DNA of 64,000 nt from Halapricum hydrolyticum (GTDB taxonomy: Archaea > Halobacteriota > Halobacteria > Halobacteriales > Haloarculaceae): NCBI RefSeq assembly GCF_025517535.1, contig NZ_JAOPKC010000014.1, forward strand, positions 1-64,000. Reading direction: 5' to 3'. How positions within the stretch are numbered: the first letter of the stretch is position 1; each line of letters starts with the position of its first letter. The notes under the pieces are model-generated. The model was given only the letters and a program-made list of their open reading frames with translations. It was not told where the DNA came from and searched no databases. Below, in pieces: positions 1-7,153 of this stretch. The position numbers and the translations under genes are program-made.

Positions 1-46
1 TGTCGAACACGCGCGTGCACGACAGAAAGTCCGTAATCGGCATCAT
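1..46 (-). CDS. possible start of a divergent gene, cut by the window edge
   Basis: On the minus strand two adjacent ATG codons (46 and 43) open a frame reading MMPITDFLSCTRVFD that runs off the left edge. It would be divergent from the transducer gene about 150 bases away. Too little is visible to name a product, and I see no convincing TATA box in front of it, so it may be spurious. Confidence 0.2.
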   Translation of the reverse strand, partial: MMPITDFLSCTRVFD

Positions 47-163
47 CTGTCCTTGCTACCGCCTACGTCACGCTCCTACTTCAACGTGCAAAGCTGAGTC
101 ATGTATTAAAATTCGTGTTTGTAATTCTCACTCGATATTCATCCGCGCCAATCTGGGAGATGA

Positions 164-171
164 TTTTATAC
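164..171 (+). promoter_or_regulatory. TATA-like box of the transducer gene
   Basis: TTTTATAC lies about 30 bases before the ATG at 197, the spacing expected of a haloarchaeal promoter feeding a leaderless or nearly leaderless transcript. It probably drives the transducer, cheW and kinase genes together, since they follow at 2 and 17 bases. Confidence 0.55.
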
Positions 172-196
172 GACCGTATTTGCGTGTTGGAATCGC

Positions 197-1141
197 ATGT
201 CATCGGAAGCCCAGCAGTCGAGTCAGCCAGCACAGGCCGATTCTGAAACTGTCGTCATCGAGCGGAGCCGGCTCGAGGACCTCCAGGCTTCGACCCAGGA
301 ACTCGCCTCTGCAGCCGGGCAGATCGCGGATAGTACCGACGAAATCAACGGCGTCGCCGCCGAGCAGGCCGAGAACATGGCGACGGTTGCCGACGAGGCG
401 TCGAATCTCAGTGCCACGATCGAAGAGATCGCCTCGAGTGCGGATCAAGTCCGTACCGAGAGCCGGAAAGCTCGTGAGCTCTCCGAGGAAAGCCAGCGGG
501 CAGCCAATGACGCCATCGACGCGATGGATGCCGTTGATGAGGCCGCGGGGGAGGTTTCCGAAGACATTTCGACGCTTCGGGACCGTGTCGACGAAATAGA
601 CGACATCGTGACCGTGATCCAGGACATCGCGGATCAGACGAACTTGTTGGCACTCAACGCGAATATTGAGGCCGCACGCGCCGAAAACGGCGGCGATGGA
701 TTCGCGGTCGTCGCCGATGAGATCAAAGCGCTAGCCGAAGAAACCCAGGACCAGGCTGTCGACATCGAGGAGATGGCCAATCAGATCAAATCGAACACCA
801 GCGAAACAGTCGACAGCATCGACCGCGCGAACGAGCGAATCGACGACGGTCTCGGCAAGGTCAATACTGCTCTCGACAGTCTAAACGAGATCAGTGAAGC
901 CGTTGGAGAAATCAACGACGGGATCGAAGAAGTCGCCGACGCGACCGACGAACAGGCGTCCAGTACCGAAGAGATCGCGGCGATGACCGACGACGCGAAC
1001 GACCGCGCCCGCATGATGGCCGACGAAATCGACGAACTCGCCGCCGCCAACCAGGAACAGACCGCCAAAGTGACCGAAATCGCCGAACTCGTCGAGACAT
1101 TCAGCGACGAGTGGGAGACTGAAGTTGCGGCAGGTGACTGA
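197..1141 (+). CDS. soluble methyl-accepting chemotaxis transducer
   Basis: Cytoplasmic chemotaxis signal transducer that would control a CheA kinase through CheW. The 314 residues are almost entirely one acidic coiled coil. The conserved hairpin tip is at about 141-181 (QDIADQTNLLALNANIEAAR, then DGFAVVADEIKALAEE), flanked by helices rich in E-E/Q pairs typical of methylation sites. There is no transmembrane segment, HAMP domain or separate ligand-binding domain, so input must come from a partner or through the short N-terminus. A cheW-like gene starts 2 bases after its stop and a PAS kinase follows, which suggests a small private signalling unit. The family is certain; the stimulus is unknown. 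Confidence 0.93.
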   Translation: MSSEAQQSSQPAQADSETVVIERSRLEDLQASTQELASAAGQIADSTDEINGVAAEQAENMATVADEASNLSATIEEIASSADQVRTESRKARELSEESQRAANDAIDAMDAVDEAAGEVSEDISTLRDRVDEIDDIVTVIQDIADQTNLLALNANIEAARAENGGDGFAVVADEIKALAEETQDQAVDIEEMANQIKSNTSETVDSIDRANERIDDGLGKVNTALDSLNEISEAVGEINDGIEEVADATDEQASSTEEIAAMTDDANDRARMMADEIDELAAANQEQTAKVTEIAELVETFSDEWETEVAAGD

Positions 1142-1143
1142 CG

Positions 1144-1587
1144 ATGAGTGAGGCCAACAAGACGCAGGTCCTTACGTTCACGCTCGGGGACGAGGATTAC
1201 TGTGTCCCGATCGACTGCGTGGCGGAAATCGTCGATGGAGAGCAGATCCGATCGCTCCCGGAGACTGCTCCGCACGTCGAAGGGATTACTGACCTCAGGG
1301 GAGAAACGACGACGATTATCAACCCTGCAGACCTCCTGAACGTCGATGCCGAGGCACTGCTCACAGACGGCGGCCAGACGCAATCCCGTATTATCGTCCT
1401 CGACTCAGAGACACTCGAGACAGAAACGGAAACCGGCTGGCTCGTCTCGGATGTAGACGAAGTGACAGAAGTTTCGGACGAGGTACTGGATGCCGAGAGT
1501 GTTGGGGATTCGGACCTACTGCGAGGACTGATCAAAGACGATGACGGCTTCACTCTCTGGCTAGATCCCCACGAGTTCACCGCGTAG
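1144..1587 (+). CDS. cheW: CheW-like coupling protein
   Basis: Single CheW domain (147 residues) expected to bridge a chemotaxis transducer and the CheA kinase. It opens with QVLTFTLGDEDYCVPID, the usual first strands of the fold, followed by the I.LRG-type motif (GITDLRGETTTIINPADLL) around residues 45-63. It lies 2 bases after the transducer gene and 17 bases before the PAS kinase, so the three are almost certainly co-transcribed. It could be a dedicated adaptor of this transducer rather than the main CheW of the motility operon, which is not in the window. Confidence 0.88.
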   Translation: MSEANKTQVLTFTLGDEDYCVPIDCVAEIVDGEQIRSLPETAPHVEGITDLRGETTTIINPADLLNVDAEALLTDGGQTQSRIIVLDSETLETETETGWLVSDVDEVTEVSDEVLDAESVGDSDLLRGLIKDDDGFTLWLDPHEFTA

Positions 1588-1604
1588 GGAGGAAAGTAAA
1601 CACT

Positions 1605-3029
1605 ATGCCCGAGCAGAAGCGGTCCAGTGACGGGTTGCATTCGGTTCCGGAACTCTCACTGACGACCGTTCTCGAAAGTATCCCGGACGCAGTTATTGTC
1701 GTCGACACCACTACGGACGAGATCGTCGCGGTCAACGATACAGCCGGGGATTTGTTCGAATGTCAGCCGGCTACACTCGTCAGTCTCGATCGACGCGTCC
1801 TCTACCCCGATGAAGAGCGATCGGCCTACGAAATGGCCTTTAGACGCTCATTGGACAGCGAACAGATCGAACGCCCTCGAGACGAGAGCCCACTCTCCAT
1901 CGAGACTCGGACAGGCGAACGCGTCCCGGTCGAGGTCACCTTCCGACGCATCCAGCACCAGAACCAGACGTTTGTCCTCGGCGTCTTCCGTGACGTCAGC
2001 TCCCGCATCGAGCGCCACCAACAGTTACAGGAGACGATGGCGCGGCTCGAAACCCTACTGGACACCGCCCCGGTGCCGATAACCGTCTTAGACACGGAGG
2101 GACACGTCCAGTCGTGGAATCGGGCTGCTGAGGAGACGTTCGGCTACAACTCCGCAGAAGTCGTTGGCGAACCGTATCCACTATTCGCTGACACGTCACA
2201 CCTCGCCGACCTGCTTGATCGGATTCTCGACGGCGACATTCTGGATGGGTATGAGACCATCCAGCATACGAAAGACGGCTCCAGTCTGCATGTGAAACTA
2301 TACGCGCGGCCCCTGTGCGACGACAGCGGAATCACGGGGATCGTCAGTGCTGCCGTCGATATCACAGACCGGAAACGGTATCGCCAGGGACTCGAGGTTC
2401 TTTACCGTGTCTTTCGGCACGATCTGCGGAACAAGCTGACAGTCATTCAGGGACACGCATCGGCACTCGTGAACGAAGCCGATCTCGAACCAGAAACCAG
2501 ACGGAAAGCGGCCGAGCAGATCGTGACTGCAACCGACGATCTTGCGGAATTGAGCACCCAAGTCGCTCAGTCACGTCTTCTCAGTGACGAGCCAGCGGTC
2601 GAGACCGACCCGCTTGAACTCCGGGCGCTTCGCACCACAGTCGAGTCGCTCCTCGCAGACGCTGCGGATGCGTCGATCAATATGCCGGCGACAAGTGAGA
2701 CGATCTCGATCCCGAAGCCCGCCCACTCCGCAGTAGAGCAGTTACTCACACACATCACCGCGTACATGGCGCAGCCGGCCATCGACGTAACGCTCCGACT
2801 TCGGGCCACGGACCTAGAGCTGACGATCCAGGGTGATACACCGCTGCTCTCGAACAGGCACCGAGAACTGCTCAGCAACGGGACGGAGACGAAGCTGAGC
2901 CACGGCCTGGGTCTCGATATTGGGAAGATTTGCCTCACGCTCATTGAGATCGGCGGTGACATCCAGCTGGTGGGTGACCCAACCCCTGAAACGACGCTCC
3001 GAGTGACCTTGCCACGTCTGAAGCGGTAG
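1605..3029 (+). CDS. double-PAS histidine kinase-like protein with degenerate ATPase domain
   Basis: Sensor kinase-like protein of 474 residues. Two PAS domains occupy about 20-135 and 145-258; the second ends with DITDRKRYR, the usual PAC-to-kinase junction. A HisKA-type helix follows with the phosphoacceptor motif FRHDLRNKLTVIQGH (His272). The C-terminal ATPase region is unusual. The N-box position reads EQLLTHITAYM without the asparagine, no D-x-G-x-G box is visible, and only a G2-like SHGLGLDIGK remains. It may bind ATP poorly and act as a phosphotransfer or scaffold partner of the upstream transducer and CheW. Family clear; catalytic competence doubtful. Confidence 0.85.
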   Translation: MPEQKRSSDGLHSVPELSLTTVLESIPDAVIVVDTTTDEIVAVNDTAGDLFECQPATLVSLDRRVLYPDEERSAYEMAFRRSLDSEQIERPRDESPLSIETRTGERVPVEVTFRRIQHQNQTFVLGVFRDVSSRIERHQQLQETMARLETLLDTAPVPITVLDTEGHVQSWNRAAEETFGYNSAEVVGEPYPLFADTSHLADLLDRILDGDILDGYETIQHTKDGSSLHVKLYARPLCDDSGITGIVSAAVDITDRKRYRQGLEVLYRVFRHDLRNKLTVIQGHASALVNEADLEPETRRKAAEQIVTATDDLAELSTQVAQSRLLSDEPAVETDPLELRALRTTVESLLADAADASINMPATSETISIPKPAHSAVEQLLTHITAYMAQPAIDVTLRLRATDLELTIQGDTPLLSNRHRELLSNGTETKLSHGLGLDIGKICLTLIEIGGDIQLVGDPTPETTLRVTLPRLKR

Positions 3030-3136
3030 CAGCCGGTCTCCAATGCTATTTCCGGGACTGCCACTGGCGCGATACGCTACCGTACCGTTCCATTGTCCGC
3101 TCCCATTCAGTCGAGCAACCGAGTATGACTGTCTGT

Positions 3137-3574
3137 CTATTGCTGTTTTTCTGCGGGGACGATCTCGTAGCGCCGCTCGGCCATTTCCGATTCCTCGAAG
3201 ACGAACACCCGCCCGTCGACGGTATCGATGTCGACGTCGATCTCAAAGGCGAACCCATCCCGGGAGACAGTCACACCAGGGAACACGCTCGTCGACTCGC
3301 CGTCGGCAAGCAGGACACGACCGACGCCGCTGTCTTCGAGGATCTCGCCGTCGGTCTTGCGATCGTTCAGATAGACGAGTATTCCTTCGGTTCCGTCCTG
3401 ATCAGTGACGAGAACGTGGACGTCCATCTGTGGCGTCGTGCGGTGGCTCTCGGCCGTCTTCGAGGGTACGCCGTGATAGAACACCTGGCGTCCGTCCAGA
3501 TATTCGATCCCGATGCCGCCCTCGGTGAGTTCGACCGGGAGCGTCGATGGAGAGACCTCGCTGGCGCGGTTCAT
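3137..3574 (-). CDS. haloarchaeal conserved protein (DUF5796-like)
   Basis: Acidic 145-residue protein without transmembrane segments or cysteines. It contains GIGIEYLDGRQVFYHGVP near the start and HVLVTDQDGTEGILVYLN in the middle, matching my memory of the haloarchaeal family DUF5796. I chose the ATG at 3574 (MNRASEVSPSTLPVEL) because the longer frame overlaps the promoter and coding region of shikimate kinase. It is divergent from aroK, about 95 bases apart. Function unknown. Confidence 0.75.
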   Translation of the reverse strand: MNRASEVSPSTLPVELTEGGIGIEYLDGRQVFYHGVPSKTAESHRTTPQMDVHVLVTDQDGTEGILVYLNDRKTDGEILEDSGVGRVLLADGESTSVFPGVTVSRDGFAFEIDVDIDTVDGRVFVFEESEMAERRYEIVPAEKQQ

Positions 3575-3638
3575 ACGTCCGGTTCGATTCCGTCGGTCAA
3601 AAGGGCCGCGCTCGCGAGTCCGGCGGCGAACCACCACC

Positions 3639-3646
3639 CATATATC
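3639..3646 (+). promoter_or_regulatory. TATA-like box of aroK
   Basis: The run CATATATC is centred about 26 bases before the ATG at 3669. This supports that start for shikimate kinase over the longer upstream frame, and a leaderless transcript. Confidence 0.5.
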
Positions 3647-3668
3647 CGGTTCGACCCCACCCACGACC

Positions 3669-4529
3669 ATGCAGGGACAGGCACGGGCACCGGCCGCCGG
3701 GACGGTGCTGAACGCGCTCGCCACCGGCAAGGGCTCGGCGTTCGCCATCGACGCCTACACGACCGCGACAGTGGAACTGTTCGAAGACGCCGAGGGGATC
3801 ACCGGCGAGGTCGCCGAGGACCCCGATGCCGACACGCGATTGATCGAAACCTGCGTCGAGTACGTCCTCGACGCACACGGCGAGCCGGGGGTCTCGGGCG
3901 CACACGTCGAGACCGAGAGCGACGTGCCGATGGCCTCCGGGCTGAAATCTTCCTCGGCAGCGGCCAACGCGGCCGTCATGGCCACACTGGACGCGCTCGA
4001 CGCGACAGGGAAAATGACGCGTGAGGACGCCGCCCGACTGGGCGTGATGGCCGCGCGAGACGTCGGCGTCACCGTCACTGGTGCGTTCGACGACGCGTCG
4101 GCGTCGATGCTCGGCGGCGTCACTGTCACCGACAACACGACCGACGAACTGCTCGCTCGCGAGACAGTAGACTGGGACGTGCTCGTCTGGACGCCCGACG
4201 AGCGGTCGTTCAGCGCCGACGCGGACGTCGAGCGGTGCAAGCAGATCGCTCCGATGGCCGACCTGGCGTTCGATCTCGCTCGCGAGGGTGCCTACGGCCG
4301 GGCGATGACGGTCAACGGGCTCGCCTTCTCCGCGGCGCTGGATTTTTCGGCGGACCCGATGGTCGAGGCCATGCCGCTGGTCGAGGGGGTCTCGTTGTCC
4401 GGGACCGGCCCAAGCGTCGTCGCGGTCGGCGACCGGGAGGCATTAGAGGACGTACGAGAGATGTGGGACCAACGGGACGGATCAACATGGCTAACGACGA
4501 CACAGACAGCAGGGACCCGGACGAGATGA
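3669..4529 (+). CDS. aroK: archaeal (GHMP-type) shikimate kinase
   Basis: Phosphorylates shikimate at the 3-OH with ATP in aromatic amino acid synthesis. This is the archaeal GHMP-family enzyme, not the bacterial P-loop one. Of 286 residues, the N-terminus GTVLNALATGKGSAFAID and the ATP-binding loop VPMASGLKSSSAAANAA (about 92-108) carry the GHMP signature. The C-terminal motif VSLSGTGPSVVAVG matches GHMP motif 3. Its last 43 bases overlap the start of the chorismate mutase gene in another frame, so the two shikimate-pathway steps are translationally linked. Start supported by a TATA box at -26. Confidence 0.93.
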   Translation: MQGQARAPAAGTVLNALATGKGSAFAIDAYTTATVELFEDAEGITGEVAEDPDADTRLIETCVEYVLDAHGEPGVSGAHVETESDVPMASGLKSSSAAANAAVMATLDALDATGKMTREDAARLGVMAARDVGVTVTGAFDDASASMLGGVTVTDNTTDELLARETVDWDVLVWTPDERSFSADADVERCKQIAPMADLAFDLAREGAYGRAMTVNGLAFSAALDFSADPMVEAMPLVEGVSLSGTGPSVVAVGDREALEDVREMWDQRDGSTWLTTTQTAGTRTR

Positions 4530-4792
4530 GCCTCGCGGAGTTGCGCGAGGAGATCGAGACGATCGACCGCGAGATCGTCGAGAAGATCGCCCAGCGCACC
4601 TACGTCGCGGACACGATCGCACAGGTCAAAGACGAGCAGGGGCTGCCGACGACCGACGAGCAACAGGAGCAGGCGGTGATGGATCGCGCCGGCGAGAACG
4701 CCGAACAGTTTGACGTGGACGCGAACCTGGTGAAAGCCGTTTTCCGGCTGCTGATTGAGTTGAACAAGGTCGAGCAGCGTGAAAACAGGTAA
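4487..4792 (+). CDS. chorismate mutase (AroQ type)
   Basis: Converts chorismate to prephenate for phenylalanine and tyrosine. All-helical 101-residue monofunctional AroQ domain: SLAELREEIETIDREIVEKI near residue 13, the A-Q-V-K motif (AQVKDEQG) and E-x-Q-x-x-x-V-M-DRA further on. It overlaps aroK by 43 bases. The last codons encode IELNKVEQRENR and end in TAA, with AGG, CGT and TTG codons unlike the GC-rich body. A near-identical tail, IDLNKVEQRENR, ending in TGA, recurs at 5916-5954 beyond an inserted segment, so the present 3' end may have been replaced during an insertion. Confidence 0.92.
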   Translation: MANDDTDSRDPDEMSLAELREEIETIDREIVEKIAQRTYVADTIAQVKDEQGLPTTDEQQEQAVMDRAGENAEQFDVDANLVKAVFRLLIELNKVEQRENR

Positions 4793-4813
4793 ACACCTCA
4801 CGCAGTCATCGCC

Positions 4814-5206
4814 CTAGTACGTCCGTACTTCGAGGCCGTCGATACGTCCGAAGTGCTTGGTGTTTCTCGTGACAACTGGTTCGTCGTTGAGAAGCGCAGT
4901 CGCAGCGATAATACAATCTTCTCGCTCAATCCGTTCGCCGCCATTGATTAGCTTACCGGAGAGTTTTCCGGCTTTTCGCATCACGGTGTGGTCGGCACTC
5001 ACGACGTGCTTCGTTTCCAGTATCTCAAGAATTCGCTCTCGCTTCGTCTCCGGCGTTTGAGACCGAGCGACGCCCTCGTAGAGTTCCAAAACCGTCACGG
5101 AGGACAGTTTCTGTGGTCGCGCTTCTTTTTCGACGATATTGAGAAGTCGTTTTGCGTCTTCGTCGCCCCGAAGTAAGTCGATAATGAACGATGTGTCCTG
5201 AATCAT
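4814..5206 (-). CDS. vapC: VapC-family PIN-domain toxin
   Basis: Predicted Mg-dependent RNase toxin of a type II toxin-antitoxin pair. The 130-residue PIN domain shows the acidic residues of the family: Asp4 in MIQDTSFIIDLL, Glu in VLELYEG (about 42), Asp in REDCIIAATALL (about 97) and the TRNTKHFGRIDGL terminal motif. Its ATG overlaps the stop of the antitoxin gene (ATGA at 5203-5206), the usual translational coupling. The pair sits in the insert between the intact chorismate mutase gene and its duplicated tail, which suggests it arrived with that DNA. Confidence 0.9.
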   Translation of the reverse strand: MIQDTSFIIDLLRGDEDAKRLLNIVEKEARPQKLSSVTVLELYEGVARSQTPETKRERILEILETKHVVSADHTVMRKAGKLSGKLINGGERIEREDCIIAATALLNDEPVVTRNTKHFGRIDGLEVRTY

Positions 5207-5463
5207 TCCGACGTCTCGTCGTCTACGGCTTCGTTTAACGCTGCTGTGAGACGATCACTCCGTTCTCTGGACTTCGTTCGTCCTTCCTCGATAGCGGCCT
5301 CGAGGTCTGCCGCCTCGTCCTCGGAAAGAATTCCTGTGACCTCGTTCCACGACCGTTCTCCTGCAAGGCGCTTGACGGTTTCACTGAAGCTTTCTCCCTC
5401 CATTTTTCGGGCTTTCAGCCGCTCGTAGGCTTCCTCGTCGAGTGAAATCGTTTTCGTCGCCAT
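5203..5463 (-). CDS. vapB: VapB-type antitoxin
   Basis: Antitoxin partner of the downstream PIN toxin; it should bind DNA with its N-terminus and the toxin with its C-terminus. Of 86 residues, the start MATKTISLDEEAYERLKARK has the short strand-helix pattern of ribbon-helix-helix VapB proteins, followed by an acidic helical tail. I chose the ATG at 5463. A perfect palindrome begins one base upstream of it and a TATA-like box lies about 29 bases upstream, so the operon looks leaderless and self-repressed. It overlaps vapC by 4 bases. Confidence 0.88.
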   Translation of the reverse strand: MATKTISLDEEAYERLKARKMEGESFSETVKRLAGERSWNEVTGILSEDEAADLEAAIEEGRTKSRERSDRLTAALNEAVDDETSE

Positions 5464-5464
5464 C

Positions 5465-5481
5465 GTAGTACACAGTACTAC
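5465..5481. promoter_or_regulatory. palindromic operator of vapBC
   Basis: GTAGTAC-ACA-GTACTAC is a perfect 7-base inverted repeat with a 3-base centre. It sits between the TATA-like box and the vapB start codon. The position and symmetry suit a dimeric VapB or VapBC complex blocking transcription, as in other VapBC operons. Binding is inferred, not shown. Confidence 0.55.
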
Positions 5482-5488
5482 ATGCATA

Positions 5489-5496
5489 CTTAAAAA
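5489..5496 (-). promoter_or_regulatory. TATA-like box of vapBC
   Basis: On the minus strand TTTTTAAG is centred about 29 bases before the vapB ATG, on the far side of the palindromic operator. Confidence 0.5.
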
Positions 5497-5534
5497 TACT
5501 AGTGCGAAGCCTATAGTCGCGTTAAGTTAGAGAA

Positions 5535-5581
5535 TGAGGCGTTCGATCTCTGCGTGTCCATGCTCGATACCGAACGCCTCA
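5535..5581. repeat. inverted repeat enclosing the IS6 transposase start
   Basis: TGAGGCGTTCG at 5535-5545 is the exact reverse complement of CGAACGCCTCA at 5571-5581. The 25-base loop contains the GTG and ATG start codons of the truncated transposase. In RNA read from outside, such a hairpin would hide the start region, a device known in several insertion sequences to limit expression from neighbouring promoters. Confidence 0.45.
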
Positions 5582-5919
5582 GCGATGCTATCACGTGGAT
5601 AGATATGTCGTTTGTGGAGCGCTGGCGGACTCCCAAGTGGGCGATTCAAGTGGGCATCCGATATCATTTGGCGGGTATGTCATCGCGGGGTGCCAGTCAG
5701 TTTCTCGATGAGTTGGGAGTCCAGCGGAGTCACGTGGCGATCCATAAGTGGGTTCACAAGGCCGATCTACAGCCGGTTTCGACAGTCACTGCGGATCAAC
5801 TTGCGGTTGACGAGAAGATGATCCGCCTGCATGGTCAAGAATACTGGCTGTACGGTGCAGTCGATCCGTACATGAGCGAAATCCTCCACGTCAGTCTGTT
5901 TCCGACAGCGACGAAATAG
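5560..5919 (+). pseudogene. truncated IS6-family transposase
   Basis: N-terminal part (119 residues) of an IS6-type DDE transposase. It has the helix-turn-helix-like HLAGMSSRGASQFLDELG, the HKWVHKADLQP segment and the first catalytic Asp in QLAVDEKMIRLHGQEYWLYG. The later catalytic Asp and Glu are missing: the frame is cut after FPTATK, where it runs directly into the duplicated chorismate mutase tail and meets a stop in that frame. It cannot be active. ATG at 5560 preferred; a GTG lies two codons upstream. I could not identify a right terminal repeat, presumably lost in the truncation. Confidence 0.85.
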
Positions 5920-5954
5920 ACCTGAACAAGGTCGAACAGCGCGAGAACCGCTGA
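5916..5954 (+). pseudogene. stranded second copy of the chorismate mutase 3' end
   Basis: Reads ATA GAC CTG AAC ... TGA, encoding IDLNKVEQRENR and a stop. This matches the last 12 residues of the chorismate mutase gene 1161 bases upstream (IELNKVEQRENR). Nucleotide identity over the 39 bases is only about 77 percent (30 of 39), and almost all changes are synonymous. The copy uses host-like codons and TGA, while the intact gene ends with AT-richer codons and TAA. Its left edge coincides with the break in the IS6 transposase. Confidence 0.8.
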
Positions 5955-6045
5955 CGGACTCGAGCGCGTCGTTCGGAAGTGGCCCCGGGTCCCTATGCCG
6001 CCGAGAGTTATTGTCTTGGGGCACGAAGCCGAAAGAGAGACGGAT

Positions 6046-7104
6046 ATGCTCGACCAGTTGCCGGGATTCCGAACGCCTGCCGTGCTCGCCGTCGTCGTGC
6101 TCGCAGTATTGCTCACTGGCGGGGCTGTCACGCTGGGAGCGCTCGGTCCCGACGTCGACGACCCTGGACCGTCCGTCGAGTCGGTCTCGGGCAACGGCAC
6201 TGTCACGGTCACGTACGTCGACGCAACCGGCGCGTCCGACCAGTTCGCCGTGCCCGGCGTCGATCCCGCGCTCTCGAACGCCGGACACGACTGGGCGATC
6301 GTCAATCGTTCGTCGCTGCCCTCGGCGTTGCGGGCCGTCGACGGCGAACCGGGCCACGGCGTGGTCGGCTTCGGCGAGTGGGCGCTGGTCGGCGCGGTCG
6401 AGACGGCGACAGTCCCGATCGACGGGTCGACGCTGACAGTCGTCGTGCCGGCGGGACGGGACGTCGATCCAGCCCGCAAAGCCGGGTTCGTCGAGGCGTT
6501 CGCCGGGCCGTATTCGTTGTCCCCCGAAAGCGACGAGCGCGTCGTTCTCGTGTCCGTTCCCGACGCACTGCCGAACGAGGGTCTCATGTACCACGACGAT
6601 CGCGGGTACGTCACTATCGAGGCGTTCTGGGACGGCGACGCGCACAGCGTCTGGATTCACGAGTACGTCCACGCCCGCCAGGACTTCCGTACTGCTGATG
6701 GTATGGAATGGTTCCGAGAAGCCAGCGCCCGCTATCTGAGCTGTCGGTTCATGTACGAGCAGTACGAGGGTGTGTCGGAGGCAGACCTCCGGGACTCGCT
6801 CTCGGCGCGCCCCAAGTATGAGAGCGTCGTCCTCGCGAACCGGACGACCTGGGAAGGGACGGGCGGCAACTATCACGCCGGCGCCCGGCTACTGGCGGCT
6901 ATCGACGCCGAGCTCCGGGCCGAGACCGGCGGCGAGCACACGCTGGTGGACGTGTTCCGGACGATGAACGCCGGGGACGAGCCCGTGACCGTCGAGCGGT
7001 TCGTCGAACTCGTCGAGCGACAGACTGGTAACGACCAGTCGTGGATCGCAGCCGCGATCGAAGGCGATCGAACGGCTCTGGAAAGAAACAAACGGCCTAG
7101 CTGA
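6046..7104 (+). CDS. membrane-anchored zinc metallopeptidase (HExxH, gluzincin-like)
   Basis: Exported protease-like protein of 352 residues. An N-terminal hydrophobic segment at about 9-30 (PAVLAVVVLAVLLTGGAV) should act as signal anchor, leaving the rest outside the cell. The catalytic motif WIHEYVHARQ gives the two zinc histidines and the general-base Glu. Shortly after it, MEWFREASARYLS provides a Glu that fits the third ligand of the peptidase MA/M1-like clan. The start at ATG 6046 is chosen because the hydrophobic anchor follows directly. It is convergent with the dehydrogenase gene across a strong hairpin. Substrate unknown. Confidence 0.78.
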   Translation: MLDQLPGFRTPAVLAVVVLAVLLTGGAVTLGALGPDVDDPGPSVESVSGNGTVTVTYVDATGASDQFAVPGVDPALSNAGHDWAIVNRSSLPSALRAVDGEPGHGVVGFGEWALVGAVETATVPIDGSTLTVVVPAGRDVDPARKAGFVEAFAGPYSLSPESDERVVLVSVPDALPNEGLMYHDDRGYVTIEAFWDGDAHSVWIHEYVHARQDFRTADGMEWFREASARYLSCRFMYEQYEGVSEADLRDSLSARPKYESVVLANRTTWEGTGGNYHAGARLLAAIDAELRAETGGEHTLVDVFRTMNAGDEPVTVERFVELVERQTGNDQSWIAAAIEGDRTALERNKRPS

Positions 7105-7117
7105 ACGATCGCACGGC

Positions 7118-7140
7118 CCGGAGCGTCCGTGTCGCTCCGG
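7118..7140. terminator. hairpin between convergent genes
   Basis: CCGGAGCG-TCCGTGT-CGCTCCGG is a perfect 8-base stem with a 7-base loop, placed 13 bases after one stop codon and 13 bases before the stop of the opposing gene. It could end transcription from both sides. No clear T-run follows. Confidence 0.5.
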
Positions 7141-7153
7141 ATAGATCTCTGCG

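Noticed and set aside
15..599. Long plus-strand frame covering the start of the window
   Set aside because: It overlaps the transducer gene in another frame, is Arg/Ser/Pro-rich and has no family features; it is a GC-rich shadow.
5916..5954. Chance similarity to the end of chorismate mutase
   Set aside because: Eleven of twelve residues plus the stop position match on the same strand and adjacent locus with synonymous changes; chance is not a reasonable explanation, so it was kept as a real copy.
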